This document shows positions 45,508 through 55,545 of a stretch of DNA of 64,000 bases, piece by piece (the first letter of the stretch is position 1; each line of letters begins with the position of its first letter). Source of the stretch: Deltaproteobacteria bacterium GWB2_55_19. Its GTDB lineage: Bacteria > Desulfobacterota > GWC2-55-46. Both the position numbers and the translations under genes were made by a program. Under the pieces are notes generated by a model. It did not search any database, was not told the origin of the DNA, and was given only the letters and a program-made list of their open reading frames with translations. The DNA lies in the NCBI GenBank assembly GCA_001797465.1, contig MGPQ01000020.1, positions 1 through 64,000 on the forward strand. Direction: 5' to 3'.

Positions 45508-45537
45508 TTGACAAAAGGGGCCTCCTGCTGTGATAAT
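45508..45537 (+). promoter_or_regulatory. Probable ftsE promoter
   Basis: TTGACA (45508-45513), 18-bp spacer, GATAAT (45532-45537), about 80 nt of leader before ftsE. Confidence 0.6.
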
Positions 45538-45624
45538 AGTCCACGTCATTCGTCCGTAACTTTGCTGAAATTAAAGGAAAATTTAACCATCTGAGGTCTT
45601 TGGGCTCGCCCCTTTGCAGAACCC

Positions 45625-46284
45625 ATGATACAGCTTTTCCATATTACAAAGAGCTTCGAGGGGGCCTTCGCCCTCACGGACATCTCCCTTAAGATCGACA
45701 AGGGGGAGTTCCTCTTCATTACAGGGCCGTCCGGCGCCGGGAAATCGACCCTCCTTAACATCATCTTCGGCTCCGAGCAACCGACAGAGGGGCAGATAAT
45801 CCTCGACGGCAGGAATTATTTTAAGATTCCGAGAAGCGAGGTTGCGATACTCCGCAGGCGCATCGGGTTCGTCTTCCAGGATTTCAAGCTCCTCCCGGCG
45901 CGGACCGTATTCGACAACGTCGCCCTCTCCCTTAAGGTCATGGGCGTCGGCCCGCGCGAGGTGCGGAACCGGGTCTTGAGGATGCTCTCGTTCGTAAAAC
46001 TCCAGCACAGGGCGAACTTCAAGGCGATGAGCCTCTCCGGAGGAGAACAGCAGAGGGTGGCGATAGCCCGCGCGCTTGTTAAGGAACCGGCGATAATACT
46101 GGCGGATGAGCCCACCGGCAACCTCGACCCCGCGCTCTCTATCGAGACGCTCGAGCTCTTCAAAGAGGTGAACAGCAGGGGCACGACCGTAGTCGTCGCC
46201 TCGCACGACAAGAACCTGATTGAGAGGTTCGGTAGGCGCGTAGTACGCCTTGAGGACGGGAGGCTCGCATCCGATGGCCGGTAG
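45625..46284 (+). CDS. ftsE: Cell division ABC ATPase FtsE
   Basis: 219 residues. Walker A GPSGAGKST, Q loop FVFQDFKLL, signature LSGGEQQR and Walker B ILADEPTGNLD are intact. FtsEX links the divisome to periplasmic amidase activation. The gene overlaps ftsX by 11 bp, and envC follows, so the full FtsEX-EnvC system is encoded in order. Confidence 0.95.
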   Translation: MIQLFHITKSFEGAFALTDISLKIDKGEFLFITGPSGAGKSTLLNIIFGSEQPTEGQIILDGRNYFKIPRSEVAILRRRIGFVFQDFKLLPARTVFDNVALSLKVMGVGPREVRNRVLRMLSFVKLQHRANFKAMSLSGGEQQRVAIARALVKEPAIILADEPTGNLDPALSIETLELFKEVNSRGTTVVVASHDKNLIERFGRRVVRLEDGRLASDGR

Positions 46285-47170
46285 CCTGAAGGGGGCTAAC
46301 ATCTTCTATATCTTTTCGGACGCCGTCCGCTCCATAAGGGAGAACCTCGCTACAACCGTACTTACCGCCCTTACCCTCGGCTTTTCACTCTCCATATTCG
46401 CCGTCTTCGTATTCGTCTTTTTCAACATGAGGTCCGTCATAAACAGCTGGGGCGACAGGACCCAGATAGTCGCGTATGTGTTGGATTCAACGGAAGCCCC
46501 GCAGGCGATGCGGGACGCCATCATGCGTGTACCCGGCGTAAGCTCGGCCGAGTTCGTCTCGAGGGAAAAGGCGCTGGGTGAGCTTAAGGAAGAACTCAAG
46601 GGGCACGAGGCGATACTCGAAGGGGTGGACGAGAACCCGCTCCCGGCCTCCTTCGAGATAAGGGTCGCTGGCTCGTACAAAGACCCGGCTGTGCTTACAA
46701 CCGTGGCGGAAAGGCTCAAGGCCATACCCTGGGTCGAGGACGTCCAGTACAGCCGGGAGTGGGTCGAGAAGCTCTCGGCGTTTTTTAGATTTATAGAGCT
46801 CGTAGCGCTCTTCATCGGCGTATTCCTCGCTGGGGCGACGATATTCATAATCTCGAACACCATACGCCTGACCGTCTACGCGCGCCGCGAGGAGATAGAG
46901 ATAATGTCCCTCGTCGGCGCTTCCGACTCCTTCATAAGGGTGCCGTTCTTCATAGAAGGCGTGCTCCAGGGGATCATCGGCGGCCTTCTCGCGTTAGCGA
47001 TACTCGCCGGAGGGAGGCTCCTGCTTTTATCAAAGATACCGCCGTACTTCAGCTTCGTTGTCTCTTCCCCGGTCCCGGTCCCGCTCCTCGCGTTGATACT
47101 CGTCGGAACGGGCGTCGTCATGGGGGTAGCCGGGTGCCTGATATCGATGGGGCGGTTCTTGAAGGCATGA
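46274..47170 (+). CDS. ftsX: Cell division protein FtsX
   Basis: 298 residues from ATG 46274. Short cytoplasmic N-terminus, first helix (about 25-50), periplasmic loop (50-160; EAPQAMRDAIMRVPGVSSAEFV), then three helices (about 175-200, 220-245, 265-290). Transmits FtsE ATP hydrolysis to EnvC. Stop overlaps envC start (ATGA). Confidence 0.93.
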   Translation: MAGSLKGANIFYIFSDAVRSIRENLATTVLTALTLGFSLSIFAVFVFVFFNMRSVINSWGDRTQIVAYVLDSTEAPQAMRDAIMRVPGVSSAEFVSREKALGELKEELKGHEAILEGVDENPLPASFEIRVAGSYKDPAVLTTVAERLKAIPWVEDVQYSREWVEKLSAFFRFIELVALFIGVFLAGATIFIISNTIRLTVYARREEIEIMSLVGASDSFIRVPFFIEGVLQGIIGGLLALAILAGGRLLLLSKIPPYFSFVVSSPVPVPLLALILVGTGVVMGVAGCLISMGRFLKA

Positions 47171-48327
47171 GAACGGCCGTTCTCATCGTCCTCTTTTTAG
47201 CCCTCGTTGCCCCGGTATTCGCCGCCTCGAAGCAGGAGATAATCAAGAAGGAGAAGAGGCTCGAGGACGTCAGGAAGCAGATACGCGAGGAGAGGAAAGA
47301 GGTAAGGGCGATCTCAGAAAAAGAGACGAACGTATTGGGCGAGCTCGAAACGATAAACAAGGGCCTGAACGAAAAACGCGGGGACCTTAATAAGATAGAG
47401 GGGGCTATGGCCTCTTTGCAGGCGCGGATCGGCACCGCCAACCGGAACATCTCAAGGCTCGTTGGGGAGTTGAAATCGCTATCCGTCAGGTTGAAGGCGC
47501 GCCTGAAGGCCATGTACAAGATGAAGCGGGGGGAAACGATGGAGGTACTCTTCTCATCGGAGTCCTCCAGAGACCTCGGCAGGCGGCATAAATACCTTAC
47601 GCTCATAATGGACAACGACAGCGCCCTCCTGGCCGGCTACGAAAAAAAGCTCTCCGAGCTCTCTCTCCAGAGGGCCTCTCTCGCCTCTCTCCAGGCTGAG
47701 CTCTCCACCTCCAGAAAAGATATAGAGGTAAAGAGCTCAGAGGCCGAAGCGCTCAAAAAGGACAGGCTCTCTTTTTTGAAGGGCATAAAGAACGAGAAGG
47801 ACAAGAAGGAAAAGATGATACAGGAGCTTGAGGAGGCGGCAAGCGAGATGGCCGCGCTCATAGAAAAGCTCCGTCTCTCCGAGGAAAAGGAAAAGAGGGT
47901 CGAGCCTGAAGCCGGCTCAACTGGTTTTGCCGCCATGAAAGGCAGGCTGAGGATGCCGGTACAAGGGACCGTTGTCTCGCTCTACGGCAGGGTCAAGCAC
48001 CCGAAGTACCAGACCGTTACCTTTAATAACGGCATAATGATAGAGGCCCCGGTCGGCTCTCCTGTGAAGTCCGTGGGCTCAGGCAGGGTCATTTACGAGG
48101 GGTGGCTCAAGGGCTACGGCGAGGTGCTTATCCTCGACCACGGCGGCGGATTCTACACCCTTTACGCGCACCTGTCCAAGGTCCTTAAGGGGAAGGGCGC
48201 GGCCATAAGCGCAGGCGACGAGATAGCCCTCGTCGGAGACACGGGCCCCACGGCATCTGGCGGCTTATATTTCGAGATAAGGCAGAAGGGGGTGCCAAGG
48301 GACCCGATGGCCTGGCTTGCCGACTAA
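47167..48327 (+). CDS. envC: EnvC-like murein hydrolase activator
   Basis: 386 residues from ATG 47167, followed directly by a signal peptide (1-19, LIVLFLALVAPVFA). Long coiled coil (about 22-250) and a C-terminal LytM/M23 domain (275-385). The zinc-ligand positions are degenerate: FNNGIMIEAP in place of HxGxD and GGLYFEI in place of HxH, while YTLYAHLS remains. Loss of catalytic residues is typical of EnvC, which activates amidases rather than cutting itself. The CtpA-type protease gene follows. Confidence 0.92.
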   Translation: MRTAVLIVLFLALVAPVFAASKQEIIKKEKRLEDVRKQIREERKEVRAISEKETNVLGELETINKGLNEKRGDLNKIEGAMASLQARIGTANRNISRLVGELKSLSVRLKARLKAMYKMKRGETMEVLFSSESSRDLGRRHKYLTLIMDNDSALLAGYEKKLSELSLQRASLASLQAELSTSRKDIEVKSSEAEALKKDRLSFLKGIKNEKDKKEKMIQELEEAASEMAALIEKLRLSEEKEKRVEPEAGSTGFAAMKGRLRMPVQGTVVSLYGRVKHPKYQTVTFNNGIMIEAPVGSPVKSVGSGRVIYEGWLKGYGEVLILDHGGGFYTLYAHLSKVLKGKGAAISAGDEIALVGDTGPTASGGLYFEIRQKGVPRDPMAWLAD

Positions 48328-48416
48328 AAATTGTTTTTTTTTAAGCTCGCATGTGGTTTAATATTTGGAGTTTTTTCGATGTATATGTCTTTTCTCACCG
48401 CAAGGAGGGGTTTTAG

Positions 48417-49736
48417 ATGATTACGAGGCCTAAGCTCATGACCGCCGTATTGGCGATAGTCGTCTTCTTCTCGTTCGCGTCCTGGGGCATGAGCCAGAAG
48501 GTGGTCGCTGTCCCGAACAACACTTACGAGGGGCTCAGGATATTTACCGACGTCCTCGGTATAGTCCAGGAGAACTACGCCGAGAGCGTAGACTCCAAGG
48601 AAATAATATACAACGCCGTAAAGGGCATGGTCAAAGGGCTCGACCCGCACTCGAGCTTCCTTACACCTGAAGAGTATACCGAGATGCAGATAGACACGAA
48701 GGGGAGCTTCGGAGGGATCGGCATCGAGATAGGGGTGAAGGACAGCGTGCTTACGGTAGTAGCCCCAATCGAGGACACCCCGGCGTATAAGGCCGGGATA
48801 CTCGCGGGCGACAAGATCGTGAAGATCGGCGAGAAGGCGACAAAGGACCTCTCCCTGAACGAGGCGGTGAACCTCATGCGGGGGCCTAAGGACACGCCCG
48901 TCGTCATCCACATAATGAGGGAGGCGTTCGACTCGCCCCGTCCATTTACAATAAACAGGGCGATAATAAAGGTGAAGAGCGTAAAGTACAGGGTCCTCGA
49001 GGAGGGCTTCGGGTACGTGAGGATAGCCCAGTTCCAGGAATCCACGACCGACGACCTCGATAAGGCGCTTAAGGACCTGAACTCAAAGTCCAACGGCAGG
49101 ATGAGGGGGCTGGTGCTGGACTTAAGGAACAACCCGGGGGGGCTCCTGCAGGAGGCGGTCTCGGTATCGAATGAGTTTCTCGACGCCGGCCTCATCGTAT
49201 ACACCAAGGGCAGGGCCGCTGGCCAGGACATGACCTTCAGCGCTGACAATGCCAAGTCCCAGCCCGATTACCCGATAATAGTCCTTGTCAACAACGGGTC
49301 CGCCTCGGCCTCCGAGATAGTCGCCGGGGCGCTCCAGGACCACAAGCGGGCGATAGTGCTCGGCACCACGACCTTCGGCAAGGGCTCGGTCCAGACGATA
49401 ATCCCGCTTGCCGACGGTTCAGCCGTCAGGCTCACCACCTCCAAATACTACACGCCTTCGGGCAGGTCCATACAGGCCAAAGGCATAGAACCCGACATCG
49501 TAATCGGTGAGACCCCGAAGGGGCACTTGAAGGAGAAGGACCTCGAGGGGCACCTCGAAGGCGAGGACCAGGGCAAGGCCGAAGAGGCGAAAAAAGAGAA
49601 CAAGCTCATAGAGAAGATAAAGATAAGCGAGCCGGCGGGCAAGCCCGAGGAGGGCGAGGACATACAGCTTAAGCGCGCTCTCGATTACCTCAAGAGCTGG
49701 TATATATTCAAGAGCACTTCACAGAAGGTAAGTTAG
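48417..49736 (+). CDS. ctpA: Carboxy-terminal processing protease, S41 family
   Basis: 439 residues with an N-terminal signal/anchor (8-25). PDZ domain (about 85-170; SFGGIGIEIGVKDSVLTVV) and S41 protease domain with Ser in NNGSASASEIVAGAL and Lys in TFGKGSVQ. The C-terminus is a charged, helical stretch. Periplasmic endopeptidase that trims or degrades envelope proteins; next to EnvC genes in many Gram-negatives. Confidence 0.95.
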   Translation: MITRPKLMTAVLAIVVFFSFASWGMSQKVVAVPNNTYEGLRIFTDVLGIVQENYAESVDSKEIIYNAVKGMVKGLDPHSSFLTPEEYTEMQIDTKGSFGGIGIEIGVKDSVLTVVAPIEDTPAYKAGILAGDKIVKIGEKATKDLSLNEAVNLMRGPKDTPVVIHIMREAFDSPRPFTINRAIIKVKSVKYRVLEEGFGYVRIAQFQESTTDDLDKALKDLNSKSNGRMRGLVLDLRNNPGGLLQEAVSVSNEFLDAGLIVYTKGRAAGQDMTFSADNAKSQPDYPIIVLVNNGSASASEIVAGALQDHKRAIVLGTTTFGKGSVQTIIPLADGSAVRLTTSKYYTPSGRSIQAKGIEPDIVIGETPKGHLKEKDLEGHLEGEDQGKAEEAKKENKLIEKIKISEPAGKPEEGEDIQLKRALDYLKSWYIFKSTSQKVS

Positions 49737-49744
49737 TAATTCCC

Positions 49745-49772
49745 GGGGGCCGAAAGGCCCCCTTGTTATTTT
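49745..49772 (+). terminator. ctpA terminator
   Basis: GGGGGCC-GAAA-GGCCCCC followed by TTGTTATTTT. Confidence 0.75.
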
Positions 49773-49796
49773 GCATCATGACGGCAGGCGGACGAT

Positions 49797-50201
49797 ATGG
49801 CGCTTTTCACCTGGAGCGAAGAATACAGCGTAAATGTAGCCTCTTTTAACGGCCACCACAGAAAACTCATGGAGCTTATAAACGATCTCCATGATTCCAT
49901 GAAGAGGGGCAAGGGGCCGGATGCGGTCGGCGTGGTGCTTAAATCCCTTATAGAGTACACAAGGGTCCATTTTTCAGCCGAGCAGTACCTGATGATAACA
50001 CACGGCTACCCCGGTTTTGAAGCGCACAGGGCCGAGCACGACGCGCTTGTCAGGAAGGTCGAGGAGTTGACTGACCAGCACGCCAGGGGCATCGCCGTGA
50101 CAGTCGAAGTATTTCAGTTCCTGAAAGACTGGCTCACAACGCACATAAAAGAGACGGACAGGCGGTACAGTTCCTTTTTCAATTCAAAGGGCATTTCCTG
50201 A
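49797..50201 (+). CDS. Bacteriohaemerythrin
   Basis: 134 residues, the single-domain family length. All diiron ligands are visible: His in NGHHRKLM, His and Glu in RVHFSAEQYLM, His pair in AHRAEHD and His plus Asp in THIKETDRRY. Binds O2 reversibly and may act in storage, sensing or NO/O2 protection. It lies between ctpA and the polysaccharide deacetylase gene. Confidence 0.95.
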   Translation: MALFTWSEEYSVNVASFNGHHRKLMELINDLHDSMKRGKGPDAVGVVLKSLIEYTRVHFSAEQYLMITHGYPGFEAHRAEHDALVRKVEELTDQHARGIAVTVEVFQFLKDWLTTHIKETDRRYSSFFNSKGIS

Positions 50202-50213
50202 AAAACTCGGTAA

Positions 50214-51134
50214 ATGGGTAAAGGCAATAAAAAGGGGCTCTTCCAGCAGGGCCTTCTCATCCTCCTCGGCTTCGCAGTCGGGGCCGCTTCAGTCCTCATC
50301 TTCACGAATTACAGAGGCGACTTCAAGACCCGGGAGGCCGATTACGCCCGGCAGGCGCCTCCTTCCGCGCCTCCAGTCGTGACCGAAGAGACAGCGCCCA
50401 TTGAGCCTGCCCCTGCGCCCGCTCCCGTCCCTCCGCCGGTGCCGGCGCATCCGAAGGCACGGATCGCCATAGTCATTGACGACATGGGCCCTGACCTCGG
50501 CAAATTGAAGGAGCTTTTTGACGCGGGCGGCCCGATCACCATTGCGATAATGCCCAACCAGAGGCATTCGGCGGAGACGGCGAAAGAGGCCGCGAAAAAG
50601 GGCTGGGACGTGATACTCCATCTCCCGATGGAGCCGAAGGACCTCGCGGAGAACGACCCCGGCAATGACGCCCTCCTGACCGGCATGGGCAGGGCAGAGA
50701 TAGAGGCCGTCTTGAGGAGGGACCTCTCTTCCGTCCCGAACGCGATAGGGGTCAACAACCACATGGGTTCGAAGTTCACCGAGGACGAGGAGAAGATGAG
50801 GCTGGTCCTCGAGATACTGAAAAAGAGGGGTGTGTTCTTCCTCGACAGCAAGACCTCTCCGGATTCCGTGGCCGGGAGGCTCGCGCGGGAAATCGGGCTC
50901 CCGAGCGCGGAGCGGTCGGTATTTCTCGACAACACCCGCGACGTCGAATATGTAAAGGGGCAGATACGCGAACTCGTCGGGGTCGCCTCGAGGAAGGGCT
51001 CCGCCATAGGCATTGGACACCCGTACCCGGAGACTATCGAGGCGCTCAGGCAGACCCTGCCGTCGCTCAGGGCCTCGGGCGTAAAGATGGTAAGGCTCTC
51101 GGAGCTCGTCAACGGAGCGCGGAAGACCCCATGA
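50214..51134 (+). CDS. Divergent polysaccharide deacetylase family protein (YibQ-like)
   Basis: 306 residues. N-terminal anchor (about 9-30), Pro/Ala-rich linker (50-80) and a NodB-like fold of the divergent class (85-300): RIAIVIDDMGPD, ITIAIMPNQRHS, ILHLPMEPK, GVNNHMGSKFT and FLDSKTSPDS. Metal-binding Asp/His positions are partly kept. Often found beside envC/ctp genes, as here, and probably acts on peptidoglycan or another envelope glycan; activity unproven. Confidence 0.9.
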   Translation: MGKGNKKGLFQQGLLILLGFAVGAASVLIFTNYRGDFKTREADYARQAPPSAPPVVTEETAPIEPAPAPAPVPPPVPAHPKARIAIVIDDMGPDLGKLKELFDAGGPITIAIMPNQRHSAETAKEAAKKGWDVILHLPMEPKDLAENDPGNDALLTGMGRAEIEAVLRRDLSSVPNAIGVNNHMGSKFTEDEEKMRLVLEILKKRGVFFLDSKTSPDSVAGRLAREIGLPSAERSVFLDNTRDVEYVKGQIRELVGVASRKGSAIGIGHPYPETIEALRQTLPSLRASGVKMVRLSELVNGARKTP

Positions 51135-51205
51135 GAGGACGGCCCTTTAAACAACCGATTAAAGGCCGTTTGCATGGTTTTTTATTTTCGGGTGACAAAA
51201 AATAC

Positions 51206-51235
51206 TTGACAAGTGTTTGCGCCATTTGATAGGAT
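51206..51235 (+). promoter_or_regulatory. Promoter of the cold-shock gene
   Basis: TTGACA (51206-51211), 18-bp spacer, TAGGAT (51230-51235); gives a leader of about 130 nt. Confidence 0.6.
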
Positions 51236-51292
51236 GGCGTAAATTTTAACCTTAGGTGGTTCTATTCGCAGTGCGCTGGTTTTGGTTATCGG

Positions 51293-51333
51293 GCCGTGGA
51301 AGGACCGCAGTAACCTTCCACGGCTTTATTTAT
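51293..51333 (+). promoter_or_regulatory. Terminator-like hairpin in the cold-shock mRNA leader
   Basis: Perfect 11-bp stem GCCGTGGAAGG (51293-51303) / CCTTCCACGGC (51314-51324), then TTTATTTAT, 50 nt before the start codon. It may act as a temperature-sensitive attenuator or end a short leader RNA. Confidence 0.6.
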
Positions 51334-51373
51334 GTTGCAAGAGAGTTCCAAAAGAAAAAAGGAGGCACAAGAA

Positions 51374-51574
51374 ATGGCAAGAGGCAAAGTGAAGTGGTTT
51401 AATGACACAAAGGGTTTCGGTTTCATCCAGCAGGAGTCGGGCGAGGACGTATTCGTGCATTACACCGCGATCTCCGGCGATGGCTTCAAGACCCTGAAGG
51501 AAGGCGAAGAGGTCGAGTTCGAGATCACGCAGGGCCCGAAGGGTCCCCAGGCCTCGAACGTAGTAAAGGTCTAA
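51374..51574 (+). CDS. Cold-shock domain protein
   Basis: 66 residues from ATG 51374 (AGGAGG site). RNP1 KGFGFI and RNP2 VFVHY motifs in a typical CspA fold: [43 protein letters not shown]. Single-stranded nucleic-acid binding, RNA chaperone. The long structured leader suggests post-transcriptional control. Confidence 0.97.
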   Translation: MARGKVKWFNDTKGFGFIQQESGEDVFVHYTAISGDGFKTLKEGEEVEFEITQGPKGPQASNVVKV

Positions 51575-51660
51575 CCTTCTTAAGACAAAGAGGCTCGACC
51601 GGAAAGACCGTTGGACCAAGGCGTCAAGCGATTTCCCCTTTAGGACCTCATTAGTCTGCT

Positions 51661-51694
51661 AACCCCCTTTTGCGAAAGCAAAAGGGGGTTTTTC
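51661..51694 (+). terminator. Cold-shock gene terminator
   Basis: AACCCCCTTTTGC-GAAA-GCAAAAGGGGGTT followed by TTT; very stable. Confidence 0.93.
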
Positions 51695-51861
51695 ATTTTT
51701 GAAAGGGGCGCGGACGCGCGGGCCCCTCGCCGGTTGTCTTATTGTAATCGGCCCATTGTTCTGTTATCATGGATTATGCCCTGCGCGAAGGGTATCGGGT
51801 CTGCCTGTATGAACGGCTCGCGCAGGCCGTTTCCGTATAAAAACCATCGGTAGAGAGAGCC

Positions 51862-52743
51862 TTGGACATAAGGAAATACCTGGCCGAAAAGGCCGAGACT
51901 GTCAACGAGGGGCTTAAATCTCTCCTCCCAAAGGAAGACGAGTACCCGCAGACCCTCCACAAGGCGATGCATTACAGCCTCTTCGCCGGCGGGAAAAGGA
52001 TAAGGCCGGTTTTGGTGCTCGCGGCCTCTGAGGCCGTCGGGGGGGACCCGTCCAACGCGCTCGCCGTTGCGTGCGCCTTCGAGTGCGTCCATACCTACTC
52101 GCTCATACACGACGACCTCCCGGCCATAGACAACGACGACCTCCGGAGGGGCAGGCCCACCTGCCATAAGGCCTTCGGCGAGGCCGCCGCGATACTCGCG
52201 GGCGACGCGCTCTTGACCGCCGCATTCGACCTCGTGGCGAGGACGCCCTCGAAGGACGCGTCTCTTGCGGCAAAGGTCATCAGGGAACTCTCTCGCGCCG
52301 CCGGCTCAACCGGCATGATAGGCGGGCAGATGGTCGATATCGAGTCCGAGGGCAAGGAAATATCCTTCCCCGTCCTCGAATACATACACATACACAAGAC
52401 CGGCGAGCTGATACTCGCGGCGCTCCGCTCTGGCGCGATACTCGGGGGCGCGGATGACTTGGCCCTTCAGAAGATAACCCGCTACGGCAAGTCCGTCGGG
52501 CTCGCCTTCCAGATAGCCGACGACATACTCGACGTCGAGGGCGCGTCCGAGGTCACCGGGAAACCCGTCGGCGGGGACGAGAAAAAAGGCAAGGCCACAT
52601 ACCCGGCCCTCATGGGGCTTGAGGAATCGAAGAAGCGGGCAAAAGAGCTCGTTGATATCGCCGTCTCCGCGCTCGACGGGTTCGACTCGAAGGCGGACCC
52701 ATTGAGAGAGATAGCCGGGTTTATCGTAGCAAGGGATAAATAG
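51862..52743 (+). CDS. ispA: Polyprenyl (farnesyl/geranylgeranyl) diphosphate synthase
   Basis: 293 residues from a TTG start. Aspartate-rich motifs DDLPAIDNDD (FARM) and ADDILDVEG (SARM), plus GGKRIRPVLVL. The two bulky residues before the first motif (THSYSLIHDD) match short-chain (C15-C20) synthases. Forms the isoprenoid block ispA-dxs-tlyA. Confidence 0.95.
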   Translation: MDIRKYLAEKAETVNEGLKSLLPKEDEYPQTLHKAMHYSLFAGGKRIRPVLVLAASEAVGGDPSNALAVACAFECVHTYSLIHDDLPAIDNDDLRRGRPTCHKAFGEAAAILAGDALLTAAFDLVARTPSKDASLAAKVIRELSRAAGSTGMIGGQMVDIESEGKEISFPVLEYIHIHKTGELILAALRSGAILGGADDLALQKITRYGKSVGLAFQIADDILDVEGASEVTGKPVGGDEKKGKATYPALMGLEESKKRAKELVDIAVSALDGFDSKADPLREIAGFIVARDK

Positions 52744-52815
52744 AAGGGGATTGAAGACGCCCTTCCGCTTGCGGTCCAGGTCGTTTTTTCAATATTTGAG
52801 TGTAAAAGGCGTACG

Positions 52816-54708
52816 ATGGTAAAGCTCCTTGAAAAGATAGAGACGCCGGCGGACTTAAAGCGCGTCGAGCGCGAGAGGCTCCCGATACTCGCAACTGAAA
52901 TAAGGGAGCTCATCCTGGAGACGGTCTCTGAAAAAGGCGGTCACCTCGCGTCGTCTCTCGGCGCGGTCGAGCTCACAATCGCCCTCCACTATGTGCTGGA
53001 CCCCCCGTCTGACAAGATAATATGGGACGTCGGACACCAGGCCTACGCCCACAAGATACTAACCGGCAGGAGGCGGGAATTTCCCACCTTGAGGCAGTCA
53101 GGCGGGATAAGCGGTTTCCCGAAGCCGTCGGAATCGGTATTCGACGCCTTCGGCGTCGGCCACTCTTCCACCTCCATATCCGCCGCGCTCGGCATGGCCG
53201 CGGCCCGCGACCTCGAAGGCAAGAGGAACAGGGTCGTAGCCGTCATCGGCGACGGGTCTTTGACCGCCGGGCTGGCGTTCGAAGGCTTGAACCAGGCCGG
53301 GCACCTCAAAAAAGACCTCGTCGTCGTGCTGAACGACAACGAGATGTCGATTTCGAAGAACGTCGGCGCCCTCTCGACATTCTTGAGCCAGAAGATAACC
53401 GGACGCTTCGCCAATAAGCTCAAGGTAGAGGTCGAGTCTTTCATAAAATCGATACCGAGGATAGGCGACAGGCTCATAGGCATAGCCAAGAGGGCCGAGG
53501 ACTCGCTTATTACATTGCTTACGCCGGGCATGTTGTTCGAGGGGCTCGGCTTCCATTACATAGGCCCGGTCGACGGCCACGACACAGAGGCGCTCATAAC
53601 CGCGCTTACCGACATAAACGAGCTTAAGGGCCCGGTCCTCCTCCATGTGCTTACGAAGAAGGGCAAGGGGTACTCATACGCCGAGGAAGACCCGGCGACG
53701 TTCCACGGTATCGGGCCTTTCGTGATAGAGACCGGAAAGCCCAAGTCCAGGTCCAAGCCCTCTTTCACGGGCGTATTCAGCTCCGCGCTCCTCGAGGTCG
53801 CGGAACGGGACTCAAGGGTCGTCGCCATCACCGCGGCGATGCCAGAAGGCACCGGGCTCTCAAGGTTCGCCGAGAGATACCCTGAGAGGTTCTTCGACGT
53901 GGGCATTGCCGAACAGCACGCGCTCACGTTCGCGGCCGGGCTCGCCAAGGAAGGGTACGTGCCGGTGACGGCCATTTACTCGACCTTCCTCCAGAGGGCC
54001 TATGATGAAGTCTTCCACGACGTCGCGCTCCAGAACCTCCCCGTGGTCATAGCGATAGACAGGGCCGGTATCGTCGGCCAGGACGGCCCGACGCACCACG
54101 GGCTCTTTGATATCTCTTACTTACGCCATATACCTAACATGATAGTGGCCGCCCCCAAGGACGAGGACGAGCTAAGGCACCTCTTGTACTCCGCCGTAAG
54201 CTACGGGAGGCCGACGGCCATAAGGTATCCCAGGGGCTCGTGCACCGGGGTTGACACGACCGGACCCTTGAGGACCATACCTTTGGGAAAGGCCGAGGTG
54301 CTTAAACCCGGCTCTGTACTTACGGTCATCGCTATCGGGACGATGGTAGGCCCGGCGATGGAGGCGGTGGAGACGCTCAACAGGGAAGGCATACGGGCCG
54401 GGCTTATCAACGCGCGGTTCGCGAAGCCGCTCGATGAAGAGGCGATACTGAAGGCCGCGTCATTCGGCGCGCTCCTGACGGTCGAGGAGAACGCGCTCCA
54501 GGGCGGGTTCGGAAGCGCGGTCCTTGAATTGCTCGAAGAGCGCGGGGTCTCGGTCCCGGTCAGGCGTCTCGGCGTGCCGGACGAGTTCATCGAGCACGGT
54601 ACGCAGGAGGAGCTCAGGTCAAGGATAGGCCTCAACTCCGCCGGCATAGAGGCCGCGGCGCGCTCGCTCGTCAAGGACAGGCCTAATACAATAAAGCTCG
54701 CCTTTTAA
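52816..54708 (+). CDS. dxs: 1-deoxy-D-xylulose-5-phosphate synthase
   Basis: 630 residues. TPP-dependent first step of the MEP pathway. [33 protein letters not shown] (TPP site), [16 protein letters not shown] and [15 protein letters not shown] are diagnostic. Follows ispA by 72 bp; tlyA begins five bases after its stop. Confidence 0.97.
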   Translation: MVKLLEKIETPADLKRVERERLPILATEIRELILETVSEKGGHLASSLGAVELTIALHYVLDPPSDKIIWDVGHQAYAHKILTGRRREFPTLRQSGGISGFPKPSESVFDAFGVGHSSTSISAALGMAAARDLEGKRNRVVAVIGDGSLTAGLAFEGLNQAGHLKKDLVVVLNDNEMSISKNVGALSTFLSQKITGRFANKLKVEVESFIKSIPRIGDRLIGIAKRAEDSLITLLTPGMLFEGLGFHYIGPVDGHDTEALITALTDINELKGPVLLHVLTKKGKGYSYAEEDPATFHGIGPFVIETGKPKSRSKPSFTGVFSSALLEVAERDSRVVAITAAMPEGTGLSRFAERYPERFFDVGIAEQHALTFAAGLAKEGYVPVTAIYSTFLQRAYDEVFHDVALQNLPVVIAIDRAGIVGQDGPTHHGLFDISYLRHIPNMIVAAPKDEDELRHLLYSAVSYGRPTAIRYPRGSCTGVDTTGPLRTIPLGKAEVLKPGSVLTVIAIGTMVGPAMEAVETLNREGIRAGLINARFAKPLDEEAILKAASFGALLTVEENALQGGFGSAVLELLEERGVSVPVRRLGVPDEFIEHGTQEELRSRIGLNSAGIEAAARSLVKDRPNTIKLAF

Positions 54709-54712
54709 ATAA

Positions 54713-55450
54713 TTGGCAAAGACGGAAAAGACAAGGATAGACTATCTCCTCGTTGAGATGGGGCTCGCGCCTACAAGGACGAAGTCCCAGGCGCTCATCA
54801 TGGCCGGGTCCGTCCTCGTCGACGGGGCGGTCGTTGACAAGCCCGGTCGCGAGGTGAATAGAGAGAGCGTAATTGTTGTAAAGGAAGGGCTTCCGTTCGT
54901 AGGCAGGGGCGGGGTGAAGCTCTCAGGCGCGCTTGAGGCCTTCGACATTAATGTCGAAGGCCTCACCATTGTCGACATCGGCTCGTCGACAGGCGGCTTC
55001 ACCGACTGCGCCCTTAAAAGGGGCGCGAAAAAGGTCTACGCCATAGACGTAGGCAAATCCCTCCTCGACTGCCATCTTAGAAACGACCCCAGGGTCGTCG
55101 TCCTCGAAGGCTACAATATCAGGCACTTCGACCCCGCCCTCATTACCGACCCTATCGACATGGCCGTAATAGACGTATCCTTCATCTCGCTTGACAAGGT
55201 ACTGCCAAAGGCCCGGGAGCTTGTAAGGGAAAACGGGGCGGTTCTCGCCCTCGTAAAGCCACAGTTCGAGGCTGGCAAGGGCAGGGTGGGCAAGGGCGGG
55301 ATAGTCCGCGACGAGGCCATACACCGCGAGGTCGTGGATAAGATAAAGGCGTTCGCCCTGGGTCTCGGGTTCAGGGTCGCGGGAGAGGCCTTGTCATCGA
55401 TAACGGGCGCAAAAGGCAACAGGGAGTTCTGGGTATGGCTCGTAAAATGA
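54713..55450 (+). CDS. tlyA: TlyA family rRNA methyltransferase
   Basis: 245 residues from a TTG start. N-terminal S4 RNA-binding domain (IDYLLVEMGLAPTRTKSQAL) and a Rossmann FtsJ-like methyltransferase domain with the SAM motif VDIGSSTGGFTDCAL and the conserved KPQFE. Members methylate ribose 2'-OH in 16S and 23S rRNA; some are called hemolysin A from an early misannotation. Confidence 0.92.
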   Translation: MAKTEKTRIDYLLVEMGLAPTRTKSQALIMAGSVLVDGAVVDKPGREVNRESVIVVKEGLPFVGRGGVKLSGALEAFDINVEGLTIVDIGSSTGGFTDCALKRGAKKVYAIDVGKSLLDCHLRNDPRVVVLEGYNIRHFDPALITDPIDMAVIDVSFISLDKVLPKARELVRENGAVLALVKPQFEAGKGRVGKGGIVRDEAIHREVVDKIKAFALGLGFRVAGEALSSITGAKGNREFWVWLVK

Positions 55451-55545
55451 AAAATGGTTGCCATAAGTAGGCGGTTTTGATATATATTATCCGTCCGCGC
55501 CATACAAACTGCTTTCCTGCGTAAAAGCAAAAAGGAGTACAAGAT

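Larger units (their letters stand above)
45281..45624. other. Intergenic region upstream of ftsE with two promoter-like sites
   Basis: 344 bp without a gene. The first site has a run of ten C residues in its spacer (45384-45393). The second (45508-45537) is close enough to ftsE to drive it. A dyad AAGGGCC...GGGCCTT lies between them. Confidence 0.5.

Noticed and set aside
45425-45511. 28-residue open frame upstream of ftsE
   Set aside because: No ribosome site and Pro/Leu-rich random-looking sequence.
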